Made by a program: the position numbers and the translations under genes
The notes under the pieces: generated by a model
What the model saw: the letters and a program-made list of their open reading frames with translations, nothing else
What the model was told of the DNA's origin: nothing
Database searches by the model: none
In this document: positions 25,295 to 33,837 of the stretch, piece by piece
Numbering within the stretch: the first letter of the stretch is position 1
How the letters are laid out: the number at the start of each line of letters is the position of its first letter
NCBI RefSeq assembly: GCF_020162115.1
Contig: NZ_CP083911.1
Span: 62,001 to 126,000, forward strand
DNA length: 64,000 bases
From: Tepidimonas taiwanensis
GTDB lineage: Bacteria > Pseudomonadota > Gammaproteobacteria > Burkholderiales > Burkholderiaceae_C
Direction of reading: 5' to 3'

Positions 25295-26167
25295 TCAACC
25301 CACGGCCTGCTTGAGCCAGGCGGCAAACGTCGCGCATTCCCAGCGCTCCATGGCTCCGGCACGCCAGTACAGGTAGTGCGCGTGCGGGCTGGGCACGGTG
25401 CGCGGGTACAGGCGCACCAGCGTGCCGTTTTCCAGCCACGGCGCGCCGAGCTTGAGGCGCACCAGCGCCACGCCCATGCCGGCGGCGGCGCCGTCGCACA
25501 TCAGGCCAATGTCGTTGAACTGCGAGCCGTCGGTCGGCTCGGGCCAGTCCAGCCCGTGCGCCGCGAACCACGTGCGCCACGGCTCGAGCGGGCTGCGCAG
25601 CAGCGGCAGCCCCTCCAGATCCTCCGGGCGCTCGAACGGCCCGTGTGCGCGCGCGAACGCCGGGGACGCCAGCGGCGTGACCTCGTCCTTCAGGATGCAG
25701 GTGAACTCCACGTCCTGGTACCGCCCGGTGCCGTAGCGGATGGTCAGGTCCGCGTCTTCCGCCACGACGTCGAGCAGCGGGATGCTGACCTGCAGCGTCA
25801 GGTCGATCTCGGGATAGGCCTCGGCGAAATGCTTCAGCCGCGGCATCAGGATCGAGCGCGCGAAGGTCGGCGTCACCGCCAGCCGCAGCTTGCGCCGGCC
25901 CGGGGTCGCGTTGCGGCTTGGGAAGCGCTGCAGCGCCGCCAGCCCCTCGCGCACCTGTGCCAGGTACTCGCTGCCCTCGGTCGTCAGCGAAAAGTCCGCC
26001 CGTCCGAACAGCTTGACGCCGAGCTGTTCTTCCAGTTGCCGGATGCGGTGGCTCACCGCACTGGGCGTGACGCACAGCTCGTCGGCCGCCTGCGTGACGC
26101 TGCGCAGGCGCGCCAGCGCTTCAAACGTCAGCAGACACTGGATCGGCGGGATGCGGGGGGCGGCCAT
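25295..26167 (-). CDS. LysR family transcriptional regulator, GcvA-like
   Basis: A 290-residue LysR regulator: winged helix-turn-helix in the first 60 residues (SVTQAADELCVTPSAVSHRI, the GcvA-type signature), linker helix, then a periplasmic-binding-like effector domain (about 90-285) with DLTIRYGTGRY. GcvA-like regulators control glycine cleavage, and many relatives control unrelated neighbours. No target gene is obvious here: the nearest genes are convergent hsp20 and downstream-facing purU. It is bracketed by two copies of an intergenic repeat, which may mean it arrived or moved as a unit. Confidence 0.9.
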   Translation of the reverse strand: MAAPRIPPIQCLLTFEALARLRSVTQAADELCVTPSAVSHRIRQLEEQLGVKLFGRADFSLTTEGSEYLAQVREGLAALQRFPSRNATPGRRKLRLAVTPTFARSILMPRLKHFAEAYPEIDLTLQVSIPLLDVVAEDADLTIRYGTGRYQDVEFTCILKDEVTPLASPAFARAHGPFERPEDLEGLPLLRSPLEPWRTWFAAHGLDWPEPTDGSQFNDIGLMCDGAAAGMGVALVRLKLGAPWLENGTLVRLYPRTVPSPHAHYLYWRAGAMERWECATFAAWLKQAVG

Positions 26168-26223
26168 GGGGTGACGTCAGTTGGGAAACGCGGGCAGTCC
26201 AGATTGCCCACACACCGCGGTTT

Positions 26224-26325
26224 TTTTATCGCTCCGGCACGATTTTGTCTTGAGTCCCCTGCTTCTCACATGCGAAGGGCGCGGTGCGGGAACACAAAGC
26301 TGCTTCGTGCTGGATCCGTATCGCG
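26224..26325 (+). repeat. imperfect palindromic intergenic repeat, copy B
   Basis: Second copy of the element at 25153-25254. Its ends are inverted: GCTCCGGCACGA on the left and the complement of TCGTGCTGGATC on the right, 10 of 12 matching. A T-run precedes it on the + strand. It sits between the purU stop (26336) and the lysR start (26167). Confidence 0.65.
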
Positions 26326-26335
26326 CCACGGTGTC

Positions 26336-27184
26336 TCAGCGGAAGACGACGGTGCGCTGGCCGTTGAGCAGCACGCGGTGTTCGCTGTGCCACTTGACCG
26401 CGCGCGCCAGCACCTGGCTTTCGGTGTCGCGGCCGATCGCGGTGAGGTCCTCCACCGTCATACTGTGGTCCACCCGCGCCACGTCCTGCTCGATGATCGG
26501 GCCTTCGTCCAGATCGGCGGTGACGTAGTGCGCGGTCGCGCCGATCAGCTTGACGCCGCGCTCGTGCGCCTGGTAGTAGGGCTTCGCGCCCTTGAAACTG
26601 GGCAGGAAGCTGTGGTGGATGTTGATCGCGCGACCGGCCAGCCGCTCGCACATGCCGTCCGACAGGATCTGCATGTACCGCGCCAGTACCACGAGTTCGG
26701 CGCCTTCTTGCTCGATGATTTCGAGCTGGCGCGCCTCGGCCTGCGCCTTGGTGGCCGCGGTGACCGGGATGTGGTGGAACGGCACGTTGTAGCTGGCGGC
26801 GAGCTGGTAGAAGTCGCGGTGGTTGCTGACGATGGCGCGGATGTCGAGCCGCAGCAGGCCGCTTTTCCAGCGGAACAGCAGGTCGTTGAGGCAGTGCCCC
26901 TGCTGGCTGACGAAGATGACGGTGCGCATCGGCTCGTGCCACGGGTGCAGGCTGCAGGTCATGCCGTGCGCCTGGCCGAACTCGCGCACCAGCGCGCGCA
27001 GGCCATCGGTGTCGCGGCCTGGGCACGTGAACTGCACGCGCATGAAAAAGCGCCCGCTGTCGCGGTCGTTGAACTGCGCGGCTTCCTCGATGTTGCCGCC
27101 GTGCTCCAGCAGAAAACCCGACACGGCATGCACGATGCCCGGTTTGTCCTGACAGGACAGGGTGAGGACGTAGGTGTCTTGCAT
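26336..27184 (-). CDS. purU: formyltetrahydrofolate deformylase PurU
   Basis: A 282-residue enzyme that hydrolyses 10-formyl-THF to THF and formate, balancing one-carbon pools and feeding PurT. An N-terminal ACT domain (about 1-85: LTLSCQDKPGIVHAVSGFLLEHGGNI) precedes the formyltransferase catalytic domain with NIHHSFLPSFKG (catalytic Asn-His-His region), GATAHYVTADLDEGPI and the catalytic Asp in the VARVDHSMT region. Length and layout match the family. It lies 61 bases after panE on the same strand. Confidence 0.96.
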   Translation of the reverse strand: MQDTYVLTLSCQDKPGIVHAVSGFLLEHGGNIEEAAQFNDRDSGRFFMRVQFTCPGRDTDGLRALVREFGQAHGMTCSLHPWHEPMRTVIFVSQQGHCLNDLLFRWKSGLLRLDIRAIVSNHRDFYQLAASYNVPFHHIPVTAATKAQAEARQLEIIEQEGAELVVLARYMQILSDGMCERLAGRAINIHHSFLPSFKGAKPYYQAHERGVKLIGATAHYVTADLDEGPIIEQDVARVDHSMTVEDLTAIGRDTESQVLARAVKWHSEHRVLLNGQRTVVFR

Positions 27185-27245
27185 GGGGCGGAATTGTCGC
27201 AGTTCGTCGTGCGTTTCTCCGGTTCTGTGTCCTTGCTTCCGCCTC

Positions 27246-28175
27246 TCAGGCCCCGCGTCCCTGTTCCAACAGGTGCACCAGCGTCAGCAGCGCGTGGTTG
27301 ACCGGCGCCGACAGGCCGTGCGCGCGGGCGCGCGACACGACGTAGCCGTTGAGGTGGTCGATTTCCGTCGGATGGCCGCGCAGCAGGTCGCGCGCCGTGG
27401 ACGAGATCTGCGTGGCCATGCCGGTGGCGATGCGCGCGACGTCCGCGTCCAGCGCGTCGGCACCCAGCGCGATACCATCGGCCGCCGCGACCGCGACGCA
27501 CTCGCGCACCACGTGGCGCAGCATTTCCGGCACGCCCGCCTGCGCCCACAGCCAGCCGTAAGGCCGGGCGGTGATGGCCGACAGCGCGTTGTACGCGCAG
27601 TTGACCACCAGCTTGGTCCACAGCGCGTGCGGGACCGCGTCGGAGACGGTGGTGGGCACGCCCGCGTGGGCCAGCGCCGCCTGCACGCGGTCCGCCTGCG
27701 CGAACGGCGCGAGCACCAGCTCGCCACGGCCGTGGTGCCGCACGTGGCCCGGGCCTTCCAGCCCCGCCGCGACGTACACGACGACCGGCACCACCGGGCG
27801 ACCCAGCACCCGGCCGAGCCGCTCGGCATTGTCGACGCCGTTTTGCAGGCTCAGCACCGCTGTGTCCGGCCCCAGGTGGGGGCGCAGCGCAGCGGCAGCG
27901 GCTTCGGTGTCGCCGGATTTGACGCACACCAGCACCACGTCGGCGCCGGTCACCGCCGCGGGGTCGGTGTCCGCCTGCACGGCGATCGTTTCGTCGAAGG
28001 TGGCCGTCTGCAGCCGCAGGCCGCGCTCGCGCATCGCCTGCACGTGCGCCGGGCGCCCGATCAGGACGACCGGCACGCCGGCGCGCGCCAGCAACGCGCC
28101 GTAGTAGCCACCGACGGCGCCGGCGCCGAAGACGGCGAAACGGGGCCAGGGCGCAACGGGGGTGGGATCCGGCAT
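27246..28175 (-). CDS. panE: 2-dehydropantoate 2-reductase family protein (PanE/ApbA)
   Basis: A 309-residue ketopantoate reductase that uses NADPH to form pantoate for coenzyme A synthesis. N-terminal Rossmann FGAGAVGGYYGALLARAG; the central LVCVKSGDTEAA segment; the catalytic lysine in ALWTKLVVNCAYNALSAI; the C-terminal helical domain ends with HLNGYVVSRARAHG. Many proteobacteria have several ApbA paralogues, so this copy may act on another 2-ketoacid. The ATG at 28175 is preferred; the frame extends upstream without homology. Confidence 0.88.
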   Translation of the reverse strand: MPDPTPVAPWPRFAVFGAGAVGGYYGALLARAGVPVVLIGRPAHVQAMRERGLRLQTATFDETIAVQADTDPAAVTGADVVLVCVKSGDTEAAAAALRPHLGPDTAVLSLQNGVDNAERLGRVLGRPVVPVVVYVAAGLEGPGHVRHHGRGELVLAPFAQADRVQAALAHAGVPTTVSDAVPHALWTKLVVNCAYNALSAITARPYGWLWAQAGVPEMLRHVVRECVAVAAADGIALGADALDADVARIATGMATQISSTARDLLRGHPTEIDHLNGYVVSRARAHGLSAPVNHALLTLVHLLEQGRGA

Positions 28176-28306
28176 GGTCGGTGTCTCCTCGGGGCGGTCG
28201 GGACAGGGGATGGCAAAAGAGGATGGTAACGGTCGACGGCGGTCAGGACTGGCGTGCGGGGATAATCCTGGCCACAACGCAACGATGCCACCGCAGGAGG
28301 AACCGC

Positions 28307-29722
28307 ATGGCCCGCCCCGTCGATGTCGTGATTTTGGCCGCTGGCAAAGGCACGCGCATGAAAAGCGCGTTGCCCAAGGTGTTGCAGCGGCTGGGCGGGC
28401 GGCCGCTGCTCGGTCATGTCCTCGCGGTGGCGGGCGCGCTGGGGGCGCGCCGCACGGTGGTGGTGACGGGCCACGGGGCCGATGCGGTGGAGGCGGCGCT
28501 GCCGGGGCTGGCCCCGGGGCTGGCGGTGCAGGCCGTGCGGCAGATGCCGCAGCTGGGCACCGGCCACGCGGTGCAGCAGGCGCTGCCGCTGCTCGACGAC
28601 GACGGGGTGACGCTGGTGTTGTCTGGCGATGTTCCGCTGACGCGGCCCGAGACGCTGGCTGCGCTCATCGCGGCGCAGACGGCCGCGGGGCTCGACGCGC
28701 TGGCGCTGCTGACGGTGACGCTGGACGACCCGCACGGCTACGGGCGCATCGTGCGCGACGACCAGGGTGCGGTGCGCGCGATCGTCGAGGAAAAGGACGC
28801 GACGGACGCGCAGCGCCGACTCACCGAGGTCTACAGCGGGATCCTGGCCGCACCCACGGCGCGGCTGCGCCAGTGGCTCGCGCGGCTGGACAACCGCAAC
28901 GCCCAGGGGGAGTACTACCTGACCGACGTGGTGGGCCACGCGGTGGCCGACGGCGCGCCGGTGGTCGCCCACCGCATCACCGACGCGGTCGAGGTCGCGG
29001 GCGTCAACAGCCCGGCGCAGCTGGCAGCCTTGGAGCGCGCCCATCAGCGCCGCGTGGCCGACGCGCTGATGGCGCAGGGGGTGCGGCTCGCCGACCCGGC
29101 GCGATTGGACGTGCGAGGGGAGCTCGTTTGCGGGCAGGACGTGGAGATCGACGTCAACTGCGTCTTCGAAGGGCGCGTGGTGCTCGGTGACGGTGTGCGC
29201 GTCGGCGCGAACTGCGTGATCGCGAATGCCACGGTCGAGGCCGGCGCCGTGATCCACCCGTTCACGCACATCGACGGGGAGGCCGCGGGTGTCGTCGTCG
29301 GCCCCGGCGCGCGGGTGGGGCCATTCGCCCGCCTGCGCCCGGGCACGCGGCTCGGGGCGGACGTGCACATCGGCAATTTCGTCGAAGTGAAGAACAGCAC
29401 GCTCGGCACCGGCGCCAAGGCCAACCACCTGGCGTACCTGGGCGACGCCACGGTGGGCGAGCGCGTCAACTACGGCGCGGGCAGCATCACCGCCAACTAC
29501 GACGGCGCCAACAAGCACCGCACCGTGATCGAAGCCGACGTGCACGTCGGCAGCAACTGCGTGCTGGTCGCGCCGGTCACGCTCGGCGCGGGGGGCACGG
29601 TCGGCGCCGGTAGCACCATCACCAAGGACACGCCCGCGGGGGCACTGACGGTGGCGCGGGCCAAGCCGGTGACGGTCATGGGCTGGCAGCGTCCCACGAA
29701 GAAGCGCCCGGACGCCGCTTGA
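28307..29722 (+). CDS. glmU: bifunctional N-acetylglucosamine-1-phosphate uridyltransferase / glucosamine-1-phosphate acetyltransferase GlmU
   Basis: A 471-residue enzyme making UDP-GlcNAc for peptidoglycan and lipopolysaccharide. The N-terminal pyrophosphorylase (about 1-230) opens with VDVVILAAGKGTRMKS and has the metal-binding Asp in LVLSGDVPLT; a linker helix leads to the left-handed beta-helix acetyltransferase (about 250-455), with hexapeptide repeats and the active-site region GTGAKANHLAYLGDA and NYGAGSITANYDG. An excellent ribosome site (AGGAGG) lies 6 bases before the ATG at 28307. glmS follows after an intervening opposite-strand lrp. Confidence 0.97.
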   Translation: MARPVDVVILAAGKGTRMKSALPKVLQRLGGRPLLGHVLAVAGALGARRTVVVTGHGADAVEAALPGLAPGLAVQAVRQMPQLGTGHAVQQALPLLDDDGVTLVLSGDVPLTRPETLAALIAAQTAAGLDALALLTVTLDDPHGYGRIVRDDQGAVRAIVEEKDATDAQRRLTEVYSGILAAPTARLRQWLARLDNRNAQGEYYLTDVVGHAVADGAPVVAHRITDAVEVAGVNSPAQLAALERAHQRRVADALMAQGVRLADPARLDVRGELVCGQDVEIDVNCVFEGRVVLGDGVRVGANCVIANATVEAGAVIHPFTHIDGEAAGVVVGPGARVGPFARLRPGTRLGADVHIGNFVEVKNSTLGTGAKANHLAYLGDATVGERVNYGAGSITANYDGANKHRTVIEADVHVGSNCVLVAPVTLGAGGTVGAGSTITKDTPAGALTVARAKPVTVMGWQRPTKKRPDAA

Positions 29723-29837
29723 AACCGACCGCGTGCGTTGGCCGTCCTGGCCCGCCAGGCCCCGTTGCAGCGGCGGGTGCGCGCATATCCCCATGCCGTC
29801 GTGTCATGAAGGTCGTCCCCGTCTCGGGGGGCTGGTC

Positions 29838-30374
29838 TCATGCGTCGGCTGATGAGGTTGGTTGGTGGGCAGCCGTGCTGGGCAGGGGCAGGCGCGGGTC
29901 GAACTTGGCGCGGCGCACGCTGAAATAGGCCTTGACCTGGCGCACGTTGGCGTCGGCGGTGAACAGGCGCTGTGCCAGCGCGTGGTAGTCGCGCATGTCG
30001 CGGGCGGCCACGACGAGCACGAAATCCGGGCCGGCGCTGACGCGGTAGCACTGCTGCACGCACGGTTCGGCGACGGCGCGTGCCTCGAACGCCGCCGCGT
30101 GCTCCTCGCCCTGGCGTTCCAGCCCGATTTCGACGATCGCAGTCAGCCCCTCACCCGCGAACGCCGCGACGCGTTCCGGCTGCAGGATCGCGACCCGCCG
30201 CTCGATCAGCCCCGCCGCCTCCAGCCGGCGCACGCGCCGCAGCACGGTCGCCGCGGAAACCCCGTGGCGTGCCGCCAGCGCCTGCAGCGGCTGGCTGGCG
30301 TCGGTCTGGAGGGCGTCGAGCAGCTGCCAGTCCAGCGGGTCTAAGTCCAGCGGGTCTATGGAAAAAACGTTCAT
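29838..30374 (-). CDS. Lrp/AsnC family regulator between glmU and glmS
   Basis: A 178-residue Lrp/AsnC regulator, longer than the two upstream paralogues owing to a short N-terminal extension and a Pro-rich C-terminal tail. The helix-turn-helix is LQALAARHGVSAATVLRRVR; the RAM domain has YRVSAGPDFVLVVAA. It is divergent from glmS across an AT-rich 145-base region. The ligand is unknown. This position between glmU and glmS recurs in Burkholderiales as I recall, but no role in amino-sugar control is established. Confidence 0.88.
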   Translation of the reverse strand: MNVFSIDPLDLDPLDWQLLDALQTDASQPLQALAARHGVSAATVLRRVRRLEAAGLIERRVAILQPERVAAFAGEGLTAIVEIGLERQGEEHAAAFEARAVAEPCVQQCYRVSAGPDFVLVVAARDMRDYHALAQRLFTADANVRQVKAYFSVRRAKFDPRLPLPSTAAHQPTSSADA

Positions 30375-30519
30375 GTCATTGATGTTTGTGAAATAAAAAT
30401 GTAGCTTTGGGCGAATCTGTAAGAGTATTGCAAAAATATGCCGAAAAAGAAAACATCGTTCTTCTGGATCGTCGTAGGCTCGGTGCTGACGGAACAACAC
30501 CCCGTTGGAGGACGTATCG
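30375..30519. promoter_or_regulatory. AT-rich lrp / glmS divergent control region
   Basis: The stretch about 30376-30460 is unusually AT-rich (runs such as GAAATAAAAATGTAG and GCAAAAATATGCCG) against a GC-rich background. It should hold both divergent promoters and Lrp-type sites. TATGCC/GGCATA-type half-palindromes are weak and I cannot define an operator. Confidence 0.5.
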
Positions 30520-32448
30520 ATGTGTGGAATCGTCGCGGCCGTGGCGAGCACGGATGTGGTGGGCGTGCTGGTGCAGGGTTTGCAGCGCCTGGAGTATCGT
30601 GGCTATGACTCGTGCGGACTGGCCGTGCATCGCGGGGCGCCGCTCTCAGGGGAGCCGCTGGGCGCAGCGGCGCCGCGGGGGCTGGTCCGCGCGCGCAGCA
30701 CCGCGCGCGTGGCCGAACTGATGGGCCAGGTGCGCGCGGAGGGTTTGCGCGCCGCCACGGGCATCGCCCACACGCGCTGGGCCACGCACGGCGCGCCGGC
30801 GGTGCACAACGCGCACCCGCACTTCAGCCACGGGCCGGGGGCGGACGCGGCCGGGCGGGCGCCGCGCGTGGCCCTGGTGCACAACGGCATCATCGAAAAC
30901 CACGAGGCGCTGCGCGCCGAGCTGCAAGCGCGCGGCTACGTTTTCGAAAGCCAGACCGACACCGAGGTCATCGCGCACCTGATCGACAGCCTCTACGACG
31001 GCGACCTGCTGGAGGCGGTGCGCGCGGCCACCGCCCGGCTGCATGGGGCGTATGCGATCGCGGTGCTGCACCACGACGAGCCGCAGCGCGTGGTGGGCGC
31101 GCGCGCCGGCTCGCCGCTGGTGCTCGGCATCGGTGCCGAAGCGGACGGCCCCGCGGCGCACTACCTCGCCAGCGACGCGCTGGCGCTGGCTGACGTGACG
31201 AACCGCATCGTCTTTCTGGCCGAGGGCGATCTGGTGGACGTGTCGCTGGGCCGCTACCGCATCGTCGGCGCGGATGGGCGCGCGCTGGACGCGGCGGCGC
31301 GGCCGGTCAAGACCGTGCAGGTCGGCAGCCAGGACGTGGCCCTCGGCCCGTACCAGCACTACATGCAAAAAGAAATCTTCGAGCAGCCGCGGGCGCTGGC
31401 CGACACGCTCGAGGGGGTCGAGGGCATCGTGCCGGAGCTGTTCGACGACCACGGCATCCGCAGCCGCGCGGCGTGGCGGGTGTTTGGCGAGATCGACCGC
31501 GTGCTCATCCTCGCTTGCGGCACGAGCTACTACGCGGGCTGCGTGGCGCGCTACTGGCTGGAGGCCATCGCGCGCATCCCGACCACGGTGGAGATTGCCA
31601 GCGAGTACCGCTACCGCGATAGCGTGCCCGATCCGCGCACGCTCGTCGTCACCATCAGCCAAAGCGGCGAGACCGCCGACACGCTCGCGGCGCTGCGCCA
31701 CGCGCAGTCGTTGGGGATGACGAATACGCTGACCATCTGCAACGTCGCCACCAGTGCGATGGTGCGCGAGTGTGAACTCGCCTACGTCACGCGCGCGGGG
31801 GTTGAGATCGGCGTGGCCAGCACGAAGGCCTTCACGACGCAGCTTGCCGGGTTGTTTTTGCTGACGTTGGCGCTGGCGCAGTCCAAGGGGCGTCTGAGCG
31901 CCGAGGACGAGGCGCGCCACCTGCGCGCGATGCGCCACCTGCCCGTCGCGTTGCAGGCCGTGCTGGCGCTGGAGCCGCAGGTCATCCGCTGGGCGGAGGA
32001 CTTCGCCGCCAAGGAGCACGCGCTGTTTCTCGGCCGCGGGCTGCACTATCCCATCGCGCTCGAGGGCGCGCTCAAGCTCAAGGAAATCAGCTACATCCAC
32101 GCCGAGGCTTATCCGGCTGGCGAGCTCAAGCACGGCCCGCTGGCGCTGGTCACCAGCGCGATGCCGGTGGTGACCGTGGCCCCGAACGACGCGCTGCTGG
32201 AAAAGCTCAAGAGCAACATGCAGGAGGTGCGCGCGCGCGGCGGCGTGCTCTATGTGCTCGCCGACGCGGACACGCACATCACCGGCGGCGACGGCCTGCA
32301 CGTCATCCGCATGCCCGAGCACTACGGGGCGCTCAGCCCCATCCTGCACGTGGTGCCGCTGCAGCTGCTGGCCTACCACACCGCCTGCTTGCGCGGCACC
32401 GACGTGGACAAGCCGCGCAACCTGGCCAAGAGCGTGACGGTGGAGTGA
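30520..32448 (+). CDS. glmS: glutamine--fructose-6-phosphate aminotransferase (isomerizing) GlmS
   Basis: A 642-residue enzyme forming glucosamine-6-phosphate from fructose-6-phosphate and glutamine, the entry to UDP-GlcNAc. The glutaminase half begins MCGIVAAV, giving an N-terminal Cys nucleophile after Met removal; GYDSCGLAV, HTRWATHG and VHNGIIENH follow. A linker leads to two SIS domains (about 310-470 and 480-630) with CGTSYYAG, SQSGETADT and the C-terminal end DVDKPRNLAKSVTVE. The protein is about 33 residues longer than the Escherichia coli enzyme, mainly through Gly/Ala-rich insertions in the glutaminase domain. TTGGAGG provides the ribosome site. Confidence 0.97.
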   Translation: MCGIVAAVASTDVVGVLVQGLQRLEYRGYDSCGLAVHRGAPLSGEPLGAAAPRGLVRARSTARVAELMGQVRAEGLRAATGIAHTRWATHGAPAVHNAHPHFSHGPGADAAGRAPRVALVHNGIIENHEALRAELQARGYVFESQTDTEVIAHLIDSLYDGDLLEAVRAATARLHGAYAIAVLHHDEPQRVVGARAGSPLVLGIGAEADGPAAHYLASDALALADVTNRIVFLAEGDLVDVSLGRYRIVGADGRALDAAARPVKTVQVGSQDVALGPYQHYMQKEIFEQPRALADTLEGVEGIVPELFDDHGIRSRAAWRVFGEIDRVLILACGTSYYAGCVARYWLEAIARIPTTVEIASEYRYRDSVPDPRTLVVTISQSGETADTLAALRHAQSLGMTNTLTICNVATSAMVRECELAYVTRAGVEIGVASTKAFTTQLAGLFLLTLALAQSKGRLSAEDEARHLRAMRHLPVALQAVLALEPQVIRWAEDFAAKEHALFLGRGLHYPIALEGALKLKEISYIHAEAYPAGELKHGPLALVTSAMPVVTVAPNDALLEKLKSNMQEVRARGGVLYVLADADTHITGGDGLHVIRMPEHYGALSPILHVVPLQLLAYHTACLRGTDVDKPRNLAKSVTVE

Positions 32449-32560
32449 GCGTGCTCCTGCAGAGCCCCGTGCCGTTTGGCTGACACGATGTGATCGATGG
32501 CCGCCCTGATGCGCGCCGACTCTGCTGGTCTGGCATTGGGCGGGGGTACCGGGGGCGGCG

Positions 32561-32589
32561 GGCCGACCCCGTGCGGTCGGCCGCACGGG
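32561..32589 (+). terminator. overlapping alternative hairpins downstream of glmS
   Basis: Two mutually exclusive perfect stems share sequence: GGCCGACC / GGTCGGCC (32561-32568 / 32575-32582) and CCCGTGCGG / CCGCACGGG (32568-32576 / 32581-32589) with a TCGG tetraloop. They lie between convergent glmS and the CDF gene. There is no T-tract, so a factor-assisted terminator or 3'-end stabiliser is most likely. Confidence 0.4.
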
Positions 32590-32621
32590 CAGGGTTTAGG
32601 CGGGAGGGGCGCGCAGTGCCC

Positions 32622-33287
32622 TCAGTGACCGGTACACGGTGCCGCCGCGGCATGGGCGCGCAGTTCACGCCGGGCTTGCCGCCACACGGCCCAGCCTGCT
32701 TGCAGTGCCAGCAGCGCCATACCGCCGGCGACGATCCAGTCAGGCCACCCGTGCCGGGTTCCAAATACCCCTGCAGCCGCCAGCATCACCGCGACGTTGC
32801 CAATGGCGTCGTTGCGCGAGCACAACCACACGCTGCGCATGTTGGCATCCCCCTCGCGATAGCGGTACAGCATCCACGCCACGGCCAAGTTGGTCGCCAG
32901 CGCCAACATCCCCACCACACCCATCGTCGCGGCGTGTGGCAGGGTGCCGCTGTAAGCCGCCCAGGCGGTGCGCACCAGCACGTATACGCCAAACAACAGC
33001 ATACTGGCCGCTTTGAACAGGGCTGCGCGCGCACGCCAGACGGCGGTGGCACCCAGTACCGCCAAGGAGACGGCGTAGTTGAAGGCGTCGCCCGCGAAGT
33101 CGATGGCGTCGGCCAACAGCGCCTGTGATCCCGCGGCGATGCCCGCCGCAGCCTCCAGCACAAACATCGCCGCGTTGAGTGCGAGCGCCCACCACAGAAC
33201 GCGTCCGTAGCGTTGTGCTTGCGCTGCCGACAGCAACGAAGGGCAGGCGTGGTCGTGTGCGTGGGTGTGCCCGAGGTGAATCGACAT
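32622..33287 (-). CDS. cation diffusion facilitator (CDF) family metal exporter
   Basis: A 221-residue inner-membrane protein with about six membrane helices and no C-terminal CDF cytoplasmic domain, a short form of the family. It opens with a His-rich metal-binding run (HLGHTHAHDHACP). Putative transport-site aspartates are in ALLADAIDFAGDAFNYA (helix 2) and CSRNDAIGNVAVM (helix 5). It should export Zn(II), Cd(II) or a similar ion in exchange for protons. AAGGAG lies 6 bases before the ATG. It is divergent from a MerR gene and reads from a MerR-type promoter. Confidence 0.88.
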   Translation of the reverse strand: MSIHLGHTHAHDHACPSLLSAAQAQRYGRVLWWALALNAAMFVLEAAAGIAAGSQALLADAIDFAGDAFNYAVSLAVLGATAVWRARAALFKAASMLLFGVYVLVRTAWAAYSGTLPHAATMGVVGMLALATNLAVAWMLYRYREGDANMRSVWLCSRNDAIGNVAVMLAAAGVFGTRHGWPDWIVAGGMALLALQAGWAVWRQARRELRAHAAAAPCTGH

Positions 33288-33320
33288 GGTGAACTCCTTG
33301 GTATGACAATCGGGTCACCC

Positions 33321-33351
33321 ATTGGAAACCCTGGAGTCGCTCGAAAGTCAA
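33321..33351 (-). promoter_or_regulatory. MerR-type promoter of the CDF exporter gene
   Basis: On the minus strand -35 TTGACT (33346-33351) and -10 TCCAAT (33321-33326) are separated by 19 bp, the over-long spacer typical of MerR-controlled promoters. The spacer holds an imperfect dyad (CTTTCGAG / CTCCAGGG). It lies between the divergent exporter and merR genes. Confidence 0.65.
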
Positions 33352-33381
33352 GAGGACCATGTCCCTGGGGAGAAAAACGCG

Positions 33382-33837
33382 ATGCGCATCCACACCCTGG
33401 CCAAGCGGGTCGGCATCGATCCCGACACCGTTCGGTTCTACGAGGCGCGGGGCTTGCTGCCGCAGCCGCGGCGCCTGCCCAATGGCTATCGGGACTATGA
33501 CGATGCCGACGTGCAGCGGCTGCACTTCATTCGGCACTGCCGCGCCTTGGAGATGCCGCTGGAGGAGATACAGGCTTTGCTGCAGGTATGGGAAGGTACG
33601 CCGTCGCGCCACCGGGATGTGCACGCGCTCATACGCGCGCAGCAGCAGCGCGTGCGCGAACGCCTGCGTGCCTTGCGCGCGTTGGAGCGTCAGCTGCAGG
33701 CCTTGCTGGCGCGCTGCCAACACGGGCCGCAACAGGAGCCGACAGGACGCTGCCGTGTTCTCGATGCGTTGGCACACGACCTGTGCGAGGCCTCTTGTGG
33801 CGCGCGCCACGCATCCCCTGTGTCTCAGTCCCGCTGA
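33382..33837 (+). CDS. MerR family heavy-metal responsive regulator (Zn/Cd/Pb type)
   Basis: A 151-residue MerR protein: winged helix (MRIHTLAKRVGIDPDTVRFYEARGLLP), dimerisation helix, then a cysteine-bearing C-terminus. Cysteines in FIRHCRAL, RCRVLDAL and DLCEASCGARH resemble the ligand set of CadR/PbrR/ZntR regulators, so it probably senses a divalent soft metal and activates the divergent CDF exporter. The frame is open 20 codons upstream, but that part would overlap the promoter. Its 3' end overlaps the convergent Fur-family gene by 13 bases. Confidence 0.9.
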   Translation: MRIHTLAKRVGIDPDTVRFYEARGLLPQPRRLPNGYRDYDDADVQRLHFIRHCRALEMPLEEIQALLQVWEGTPSRHRDVHALIRAQQQRVRERLRALRALERQLQALLARCQHGPQQEPTGRCRVLDALAHDLCEASCGARHASPVSQSR

